NCBI RefSeq assembly: GCF_000687915.1
Contig: NZ_JHZY01000002.1
Location: forward strand, 620,001-684,000
Direction of reading: 5' to 3'
DNA from: Leeuwenhoekiella sp. MAR_2009_132
GTDB lineage: Bacteria; Bacteroidota; Bacteroidia; Flavobacteriales; Flavobacteriaceae
Length of the DNA: 64,000 bases
Shown here: in pieces, positions 57,101 through 64,000 of the stretch
Layout of the letters: each line of letters opens with the position of its first letter
How positions within the stretch are numbered: the first letter of the stretch is position 1
Made by a program: the position numbers and the translations under genes
The notes under the pieces: generated by a model
What the model saw: only the letters and a program-made list of their open reading frames with translations
Database searches by the model: none
What the model was told of the DNA's origin: nothing

Positions 57101-58234
57101 ATGAAATTAATCGGCTTTTTTCTTTTTCTTATAATGTTCACACAATCGTGTGTATCTCAAAACGCAACTAATAAGCATTTTGAGCCTGGTAAAATTTGGA
57201 AAGACACAGACGGTAAACATATAAATGCACATGGCGGTGGTATTTATTTTGAAGATGGTACTTACTACTGGTATGGGGAGCATAAAGACCGAAGCAGCAT
57301 AGCTCAGGTAGGAGTGCGAGTTTACTCTTCAACAGATCTTTTTAACTGGAAGAATGAAGGGGTAGCTCTTGCGGTAAGTACAGATTTAGATTCAGAAATC
57401 ACTAAAGGATCTGTAATTGAAAGGCCTAAGGTAGTATATAATAAAAAGACCGGTAAGTATGTAATGTGGTTTCACCTTGAGCTTAAAGATCAAGGATATC
57501 ATGCGGCACGTACCGGTGTTGCAATTAGTGATTTGCCTACAGGTCCATTTCACTACTTAAAGTCGTATAGACCCAATGCGGGAGTATGGCCATTAAATTT
57601 TCCTTTAAAAAACCAAGAGACACAGAAAAATGATGCCAGCCTTGAATGGTGGACACCAGAATGGAGTGCTGCCTTAGTTGAAGGTCTATATGTACGCAGA
57701 GATTTTGAAGAAGGGCAAATGTCTCGGGATATGACCATTTTTGTTGATGATGATGATAAGGCTTACCATATTCACTCTTCTGAAGAAAACCAGACGCTTC
57801 ATATTTCAGAATTAACAGACGATTACCTTGATTTTACTTCTAGATGGGTGCGTATGCAGCCCGGAGGTCAAAATGAAGCACCGGCAGTTTTTAAACAGGA
57901 TGACACCTATTATATGATTACATCAGGCCTAACCGGTTGGGCACCCAATCCTGCAAGATCCTTTAGCGCAAAATCTATATGGGGGCCTTGGGAATCTCTG
58001 GGCAACCCGGCAAAGGGTAAGCGCGCTGAGGTAACCTTTAATTCACAAAGCACTCATGTATTACCGGTTGAAGGTAAAGAGAATACATTTTTATATATGG
58101 GTGATCGCTGGAATCCTAAAAATCATATTGACGGCAGATACATCTGGTTACCTATACTAATCAAAGATGAGAAACCCCAAATAAAGTGGATGGATACGTG
58201 GAATTTTGCAGACTATAATGCTACGCAACCCTAG
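57101..58234 (+). CDS. GH43-family-like glycoside hydrolase
   Basis: 377 residues. Signal MKLIGFFLFLIMFTQSCVSQ with a lipobox TQSC. One propeller domain: INAHGGGIYFEDGTYYWYGE, ERPKVVYNKKTGKYVMWFHL, MSRDMTIFVDDDDKAYHIHS and QNEAPAVFKQDDTYYMITSG. The AHGGG..YYWYGEH beginning is typical of GH43 subfamilies active on galactan-type chains. The exact substrate is uncertain. 191 bp upstream of the second SusC and in the same direction, so likely in the same operon. Confidence 0.83.
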   Translation: MKLIGFFLFLIMFTQSCVSQNATNKHFEPGKIWKDTDGKHINAHGGGIYFEDGTYYWYGEHKDRSSIAQVGVRVYSSTDLFNWKNEGVALAVSTDLDSEITKGSVIERPKVVYNKKTGKYVMWFHLELKDQGYHAARTGVAISDLPTGPFHYLKSYRPNAGVWPLNFPLKNQETQKNDASLEWWTPEWSAALVEGLYVRRDFEEGQMSRDMTIFVDDDDKAYHIHSSEENQTLHISELTDDYLDFTSRWVRMQPGGQNEAPAVFKQDDTYYMITSGLTGWAPNPARSFSAKSIWGPWESLGNPAKGKRAEVTFNSQSTHVLPVEGKENTFLYMGDRWNPKNHIDGRYIWLPILIKDEKPQIKWMDTWNFADYNATQP

Positions 58235-58425
58235 ATTTAAAAGTAAAATGATTAAAAACTCCTCAATCGATATAGTAAAAGGAGGTTTTCAAATAGAAAC
58301 AGCTAAACAATTTAAAAACAACAAACTATGATTAAACAAATGAAGGTGCCCATTTTCTTATCAATCAATCTGAATTAAATAAATGAGAGTATTGAACAAA
58401 ATTACTTTGACGATAATATAAAATT

Positions 58426-61400
58426 ATGATACATACTATTAATAAATTAAAACACCGGTTTTGCTTGCTTCTCGTGGTTTTAGGTAGTCTCACTTCCGGC
58501 AGTTTATTTGCTGCAAATACAGAAATTTTAGGAGCTCCTCAAAATGTGGTTACAGGAACCATTTATGACGGTAACGATAAGCAACCTTTAATTGGTGTTA
58601 CCGTACAGGAGAAAGGTACTAATAATGGTACGGCTACAGATTTTGACGGAAAGTATAGTATACGGGTTGCTAAAGGGGCTACGTTAGTATACTCATTTGT
58701 AGGTTTTGTCACAAAAGAAGTTGTGGTGGGTGACCAGCAAACTATAGATATGACTCTTAATTTGAGTCAGGAATCTCTTGAAGAAACCGTTGTTATCGCC
58801 TTTAGCGGAAAGCAGAAAAAAACAAATATGGTGACTTCGGTTGTTTCGGTTAATCCAGAACAATTAAAAGGACCTACAAACAACCTTACTAATATGCTTG
58901 CCGGTCGTGTTCCCGGTATGATTTCTTATCAACGTTCTGGAGAGCCGGGTGCAGATAATTCAGACTTTTTTATACGTGGTTTGAGTACGTTTGGTTCGGG
59001 TAAACGGGACCCTTTAATACTTATAGATGGTATAGAATCTACTTCTACAGATTTAGCGCGTCTTCAACCTGATGATATTGATTCATTTTCAGTCTTAAAA
59101 GATGCTGCAGCTGCTTCGGTCTATGGTGCACGAGGAGCAAACGGGGTGGTTTTAATTACTACCAAACGTGGTAAATCTGGTAAGACAAATTTTAGTTTTA
59201 GATCACAAACACGGGTTTCTTCAAATACTAAGAACTTTAATTTCGCAGATAATATCACGTATATGAATATGGCTAATGAAGCTGCTCTTACCCGAGATCG
59301 CCAGGCCATATTACCATATACACAAACAAAAATAGATAGAACTGCTGCGGGAGATAATCCCCTTTTATATCCTAGTAATAACTGGATAGATCAGATGGTT
59401 AAAGATTATACGGTAAATGAAAGTATAAATATTAGTGCAAGCGGTGGTTCTGAAAAGGCACGATACTATGTGGCAGGTACTTATAATATAGATAACGGAA
59501 TCTTAGATGTAGAGCCTATTAATAACTTTAATAGTAACATTAAACTACGTAACTATTCCATTAGAAGTAACTTAGATATAGAACTTACAGAGACTACAGA
59601 CTTATCACTTAATGTGTATGGTCAGTTTGATGATTATAATGGTCCGGTAGGTGGTAGAGATCGTTATAATGGTAATCCTGTATCTGGAGGTACTTATGTA
59701 TTTAATACAGCAGTATGGTCAAACCCGGTTGCGTTTCCTGCAATTTATCCGCAGGAATTAAAGCCGCTTATTGAGCATCCACTATTTGGAGGTGCTCCTT
59801 CACAATTAGGGGGAAATACATTGTTATTTAATCCGTATGCAGAGATGGTTAAAGGATATCAAACCAGTAAGGCATCTACGATACAGGCACAAATTCAAAT
59901 TAAACAAGATCTTGGTTTTATTACTGAAGGATTGAGTTTTAGATCTATGGGCTATATACGACGCTATGCTTTTTATGAAATTCAACGTCAATATAATCCC
60001 TTTTACTACTCATCTTCACTTAACCCCATTGATAATTCTATAGATTTAAGTGTACTTAATGATGGTAGTGAAGGCTCTATAGGTCAGACAGGAACCGAGT
60101 TTATTGATGTAATAGGTGGTTCTAACCGTCAAAACATCAATTCTAGAATCTATAATGAATCGCAATTAAACTACAACCGCACATTTGCAGAAAAACATAC
60201 AATTTCTGCCATGCTCCTTAACTTAATTTATAGTACAGAAAATGGAGTAGTAGGTAACGACTTACAAGGTTCATTACCATTTCGTAATCACGGGGTTTCC
60301 GGTAGTCTATCTTATTCATTTGATGATAGGTACTTAACATCATTCAGCTTTGGATATAATGGTTCAGAACGATTTGCAAAAGGGCATCGTTATGGCTTTT
60401 TCCCATCGGTAGGTTTAGGATGGAGAATATCTAAGGAGAAATTCTTTGAACCTATAAGTGATGCAGTAACAAATTTAAAATTACGCTTAACATATGGTAA
60501 AGCTGGTAATGATCAAATAGGTGAAGACCGGGACCGTTTTTTCTATTTATCTAATGTTGATTCAAATAATCCTTTTTATGGGGCAACCTTCGGTCAGGAT
60601 TTTAACTATGGAAGACCTGGAGTATTAATATCTAGATATCCTAATGAGGAAATAGGTTGGGAAGAATCTGAGCAATATAACCTGGGAATAGATTTAGAAC
60701 TCTATAAATCCTTAAATCTAACCTTTGATATATTTAAGCAGAAGCGAAGCAATATACTACAAACACGTTCTGAAATAGGATCTGTAATAGGGTTAACGGC
60801 TCAACCACAAGCAAATTTTGCAGAGCTTGAAAGTCACGGTTTTGAGGTGGCTTTAGATTATAATAAACAATTTAACAACAACTGGTGGACACAGTTACGT
60901 GCCACAATGACTTATGCGACTAATGAGATTACCCAATATGACGAATTAAACTATCCCGATAATTTGAGCTATTTGTCGCGTGTGGGGCAGCACTCAAGTC
61001 AAACCTATGGTTATATAGCAGAGCGACTTTTTGTAGATCAAGAAGAGGTAAATAATTCACCTACTCAGTTTGGTGATGTAAATGGCGGTGATATTAAATA
61101 CCGTGATGTAAACGGTGATGGTCAAATCACACCCCTTGATAAAGTTCCTATTGGTTTACCTACTGTGCCAGAATTTATTTATGGTTTTGGGGGTAGTGTA
61201 GGCTATAAGAATTTTGATTTAAGCATGTTTTTTCAGGGTTCTGCACGATCGTCATTTTTCATAAATCCTCAGCGCATAGCTCCATTTGTGGTAGAGGGTC
61301 GCTATCAGAACGGATTATTAAATGTAATCGCAGAAGATTATTGGTCTGAAGACAACCGTAACGCCTATGCATTTTGGCCACGTTTGAGTCAAACTCAGGA

Positions 61401-61656
61401 AACAAATAATATTCAAGAATCTACCTGGTGGTTACGCAACGGGGATTTTTTAAGATTAAAAAATGTTGAATTTGGGTACAAGGCACCAGAAAGCGTTTTA
61501 AATGCTTTAAATATAAAATCAATGCGTGTTTATGTTAGTGCATTAAACCTTGCGGTGTGGAGCAGTTTTGATCTTTGGGATCCAGAAATGGGAGGTAATG
61601 GTTTAGGTTATCCTATACAATCTGTTTACAATTTTGGTTTACAATTTGACTTTTAA
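58426..61656 (+). CDS. SusC/RagA-family TonB-dependent outer-membrane transporter (second)
   Basis: 1076 residues. Signal segment, carboxypeptidase-like domain (VTGTIYDGNDKQPLIGVTVQ, GTATDFDGKYSIRVA), TonB-box region (LEETVVIAFSGKQKK, degenerate), plug (NMLAGRVPGMISYQRSGEPG, DSFSVLKDAAAASVYGARGA) and barrel ending in VYNFGLQFDF. It differs enough from the susC at 47065-50058 to serve another ligand. First gene of a susC-susD-lipoprotein operon; susD starts 10 bp after its stop. Confidence 0.94.
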   Translation: MIHTINKLKHRFCLLLVVLGSLTSGSLFAANTEILGAPQNVVTGTIYDGNDKQPLIGVTVQEKGTNNGTATDFDGKYSIRVAKGATLVYSFVGFVTKEVVVGDQQTIDMTLNLSQESLEETVVIAFSGKQKKTNMVTSVVSVNPEQLKGPTNNLTNMLAGRVPGMISYQRSGEPGADNSDFFIRGLSTFGSGKRDPLILIDGIESTSTDLARLQPDDIDSFSVLKDAAAASVYGARGANGVVLITTKRGKSGKTNFSFRSQTRVSSNTKNFNFADNITYMNMANEAALTRDRQAILPYTQTKIDRTAAGDNPLLYPSNNWIDQMVKDYTVNESINISASGGSEKARYYVAGTYNIDNGILDVEPINNFNSNIKLRNYSIRSNLDIELTETTDLSLNVYGQFDDYNGPVGGRDRYNGNPVSGGTYVFNTAVWSNPVAFPAIYPQELKPLIEHPLFGGAPSQLGGNTLLFNPYAEMVKGYQTSKASTIQAQIQIKQDLGFITEGLSFRSMGYIRRYAFYEIQRQYNPFYYSSSLNPIDNSIDLSVLNDGSEGSIGQTGTEFIDVIGGSNRQNINSRIYNESQLNYNRTFAEKHTISAMLLNLIYSTENGVVGNDLQGSLPFRNHGVSGSLSYSFDDRYLTSFSFGYNGSERFAKGHRYGFFPSVGLGWRISKEKFFEPISDAVTNLKLRLTYGKAGNDQIGEDRDRFFYLSNVDSNNPFYGATFGQDFNYGRPGVLISRYPNEEIGWEESEQYNLGIDLELYKSLNLTFDIFKQKRSNILQTRSEIGSVIGLTAQPQANFAELESHGFEVALDYNKQFNNNWWTQLRATMTYATNEITQYDELNYPDNLSYLSRVGQHSSQTYGYIAERLFVDQEEVNNSPTQFGDVNGGDIKYRDVNGDGQITPLDKVPIGLPTVPEFIYGFGGSVGYKNFDLSMFFQGSARSSFFINPQRIAPFVVEGRYQNGLLNVIAEDYWSEDNRNAYAFWPRLSQTQETNNIQESTWWLRNGDFLRLKNVEFGYKAPESVLNALNIKSMRVYVSALNLAVWSSFDLWDPEMGGNGLGYPIQSVYNFGLQFDF

Positions 61657-61666
61657 AAAAATAGTT

Positions 61667-63607
61667 ATGAATATGATATTTAATACTAAAAAAAGCAAAA
61701 AACGTTTGCATTCGTTAGTGCTTTCGGTAATTGCCTTAATGCTACTGAGCTCTTGTGAAGAGGAGTTTCTGGATGTAGTACCAGATAATGTGAATACTGT
61801 AGATAAAGTTTTTAATCTGCGAAATGAAGCCGAAAAATACCTATTTACATGTTATTCATATATGCCGGCAAATGGCAATTTACAGGGTAATCCGGCATTT
61901 TTAGCAGGAGACGAACTATGGATTCCTGATGAATTTCAGGCAATTACAGTTAACTCACTTAACATAGCTCTAGGTTTACAGCGCACAGGAGATCCGTATA
62001 ATAATTATTGGGATGGAAGATTTCAGGCAAAACCCATGTTTCAGGGAATTAGACACTGCAATATTTTTATTGAGAATTTAGAGGATCCCTTACAAGTACC
62101 AGATATTGACGCTAGTGAACGAGAGCGATGGATAGCCGAAGCAAAATTTTTAAAGGCTTATTACCATTTTTATTTAATGCGTATGTATGGTGCATCACCT
62201 ATAATTCGTGAAAATGTAAGTATAGACGCAGATGCGTCTGAGTTTGATATCCCGCGTTCTCCTTATGATGAAGGCATAGATTACGTTGTTGAATTGCTTG
62301 ATGAAGCTGCAGCTATATTGCCTCCTTCTATAGCAGATCAAAATACTGAATATGGCCGTATTACGTCAGTCATTGCAAAGGGTCTAAAAGCTCGTGTATT
62401 GTTAACAGCCGCCAGTCCCTTATTTAACGGAAACGAAGATTTATCTGGTGTAATAAATCCTGATGGGACGGCATTGTACAATACTACTTACGAGCTATCT
62501 AAATGGCAGGAAGCAGCAGATGCTGCTCTTGAAGCTATAGAAACAGCAGAAAATGCAGGTCATGCTTTGTATGAATTTGCAGGTAATACCTTTAATCTTT
62601 CAGATACAACTGCTACTAAATTAAGTATACGTAACGCGGTTACCTTACGTAGAAGTCAGGAAGTGTTATGGCCCAATACCCAGAGCATTGTAACAGATTT
62701 ACAGCGTCAAACTATGGCACCTCTTTCTATAGACGACAATCACAGGTCTGCTGAGAAAATTGTTTCGCCAACGCTTGATATGGCAAAGCTTTTTTACTCT
62801 AAAAATGGAGTGCCTATAAATGAAGATAAAAATTTAAACTTCAACAATATCTTAGAAATTAGAGAAGCAAATGCTTCGGAAGGAAATAATATTCTTCAGG
62901 GATATAGAACTTCCCGTTTAAACTTTGACAGAGAACATCGGTTTTATGCAAATTTAGGTTTTGACGGTTCGATATGGTATCGTAACGCAGATCAGGATGT
63001 TGAGAACGAGTCGCATATTGAAGGTAAATACGCAGACTACGCCGGAAGCAATCACGCGTTTTTCTTCAACGTAACAGGTTATTACTTAAAAAAGTTAGTT
63101 AATAACGATCAAAGCTTTGGTGCGAATGGTTCTTCATTTAGATCTTACGCCTGGCCAGAATTGAGATTAGCAGACTTGTATTTAATGTATGCTGAAGCTT
63201 TAAATGAAATAAATGGTCCTAGTGGTGAAGTTCTTCAGTATCTAGATTTAATTAGAGACCGTGCGGGACTAGAGGGTGTTGAGACTTCCTGGACTCAATT
63301 TTCTAACAACCCTAATAAACCAAATTCTCAAAATGGTTTACGAGAAATCATACATCAAGAGCGTTTGATTGAGCTTGCTTTTGAAGGTCAACGTTATTGG
63401 GATTTATTACGATGGAAAAAAGCCGTACGTGAATTTAATCAACCTATACAGGGATGGAATGTTTATGGTGAAGATGAGGCTGCTTATTACCAGATTAGAA
63501 CATTACATCAACAACGTTTTGTAGCGCCTAGAGATTATTTCTGGCCTATTTGGGAATATGCACTTCTACAGAATTCGAATCTGGTACAGAATCCGGGGTG
63601 GAATTAA
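61667..63607 (+). CDS. SusD/RagB-family lipoprotein (second)
   Basis: About 646 residues from the ATG at 61667 (MNMIFNTKKSKKRLHSLVLS, lipobox LLSSC). Longer than the first SusD. It has WIAEAKFLKAYYHFYLMRMY and YGASPIIRE, the helix bundle, and a C-terminal RLIELAFEGQRYWDLLRWKK and NSNLVQNPGWN. The ATG at 61634 overlaps the end of susC and is less likely because it precedes a poor signal. Partner of the SusC just upstream. Confidence 0.92.
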   Translation: MNMIFNTKKSKKRLHSLVLSVIALMLLSSCEEEFLDVVPDNVNTVDKVFNLRNEAEKYLFTCYSYMPANGNLQGNPAFLAGDELWIPDEFQAITVNSLNIALGLQRTGDPYNNYWDGRFQAKPMFQGIRHCNIFIENLEDPLQVPDIDASERERWIAEAKFLKAYYHFYLMRMYGASPIIRENVSIDADASEFDIPRSPYDEGIDYVVELLDEAAAILPPSIADQNTEYGRITSVIAKGLKARVLLTAASPLFNGNEDLSGVINPDGTALYNTTYELSKWQEAADAALEAIETAENAGHALYEFAGNTFNLSDTTATKLSIRNAVTLRRSQEVLWPNTQSIVTDLQRQTMAPLSIDDNHRSAEKIVSPTLDMAKLFYSKNGVPINEDKNLNFNNILEIREANASEGNNILQGYRTSRLNFDREHRFYANLGFDGSIWYRNADQDVENESHIEGKYADYAGSNHAFFFNVTGYYLKKLVNNDQSFGANGSSFRSYAWPELRLADLYLMYAEALNEINGPSGEVLQYLDLIRDRAGLEGVETSWTQFSNNPNKPNSQNGLREIIHQERLIELAFEGQRYWDLLRWKKAVREFNQPIQGWNVYGEDEAAYYQIRTLHQQRFVAPRDYFWPIWEYALLQNSNLVQNPGWN

Positions 63608-63624
63608 TAAAAAAAAGAAAAATT

Positions 63625-64000
63625 ATGAAAACAAAATTTTTAAATTATTTAGCAGTTTTGGGGTTGATCATTGGGATATCTTGTTCTGATGAAGATTTAC
63701 AAACCCCTTTAGAAAATAACGCTAATGCTCCTTCGCAAGTTACAGATGTTAGCGTAGAAAACTTACGAGGTAAAGCAAGGGTTTCGTACAAACTACCCAA
63801 AGACCAGGACTTGCTCTATGTAAAAGCAAGTTATACACTCGCTAATGGCCGAGAAATGGAAGTAAAAACTTCATTCTACAATTCAAGTATGTTGTTAGAA
63901 GGATTTTCTGGAGCACAAGCTAATGAGGTTAAGATTACTACTGTTAATCGTAGTGAAAAAGAATCTGCTCCCGTGTTAGTAACAGTAAACCCATTAAGAG
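63625..64000 (+). CDS. PUL surface lipoprotein, DUF4959/DUF5000-like (cut by window edge)
   Basis: The ATG at 63625 starts MKTKFLNYLAVLGLIIGISC with lipobox GISC; 125 residues are visible and no stop is reached. NAPSQVTDVSVENLRGKARV followed by YKLPKDQDLLYVKASYTL is the pattern of the DUF4959 domain found at the start of surface glycan-binding proteins that follow SusD in many loci. It lies 17 bp after susD, so it is in the same operon and is probably a surface glycan-binding protein. Confidence 0.78.
   Translation, partial: MKTKFLNYLAVLGLIIGISCSDEDLQTPLENNANAPSQVTDVSVENLRGKARVSYKLPKDQDLLYVKASYTLANGREMEVKTSFYNSSMLLEGFSGAQANEVKITTVNRSEKESAPVLVTVNPLR

Noticed and set aside
1..64000. tRNA or rRNA genes
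   Set aside because: No sequence with a tRNA cloverleaf or with conserved rRNA segments was noticed on either strand; a covariance search would be needed to exclude them fully.

Overview
The window reads as the chromosome of a member of the Bacteroidota, most likely a marine Flavobacteriaceae. The reasons are two SusC/SusD pairs, a hybrid two-component regulator with an AraC-type output domain, many short lipoprotein signals, no obvious Shine-Dalgarno sequences, and A+T-rich DNA. The genus cannot be fixed from the sequence alone.

Layout. (1) 1-5036 is ordinary chromosome: a TetR regulator cut by the window edge, an SGNH esterase, a RidA protein, a Crp/Fnr regulator, and an AraC regulator beside an NmrA-like reductase. 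(2) About 5040-6750 is scrap from two insertion sequences (IS1182-like and IS3-like) around a frameshifted lipoprotein gene. (3) 6760-34710 is the remarkable part: an integron-like cassette array. About 29 structured sites of 123-192 bp separate small single genes or gene pairs, nearly all on the minus strand. Each site starts at AAC and ends at GTT. The 8-10 bases that flank it are complementary between the two ends of the same cassette, as R'' and R' are in integron attC sites. The arms vary in sequence but keep pairing, and they carry G.T wobbles that favour folding of the + strand, which is the bottom strand relative to the genes. (4) 34.9-45.2 kb is chromosome again: an orphan DEAD-box domain, a B12-binding radical SAM protein, an SMR exporter, a class A beta-lactamase, a serine hydrolase, regulators, a FAD monooxygenase with an N-terminal zinc finger, and an MscS channel broken by a G-tract frameshift. 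(5) 45.4-64.0 kb is a polysaccharide utilisation locus: susD/susC, a tandem GH43 protein, an HTCS sensor-regulator, a second GH43 protein, a second susC/susD pair and the start of a surface lipoprotein.

The array. Cassette cargo includes a MazEF module, an erythromycin-esterase-like protein, a possible ADP-ribosyltransferase-like protein, a PD-(D/E)XK nuclease-like protein, a WG-repeat lipoprotein, a HAD phosphatase, a hexapeptide acetyltransferase, TPR, CarboxypepD-reg and DUF4304-like proteins, several secreted proteins of unknown function, and a PIN-domain toxin with a large partner. One gene-plus-site unit is present twice with a single base change. A unit without a normal gene is present four times and each copy keeps the same 26-codon reading frame. 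An IS110-family element sits at the edge of one site's GTT core, the behaviour known for IS1111-attC elements. No integrase gene is in the window. The high-coordinate end, where the first cassette would lie, has a single core and three short direct repeats, which could be an attI-like site.

How it fits together: the array looks like a store of captured genes held in place by toxin-antitoxin cassettes near each end. The utilisation locus at the right is a conventional regulated glycan import and degradation system, probably for an arabinose-, xylose- or galactose-containing polysaccharide. All coordinates and pairings were worked out by eye.
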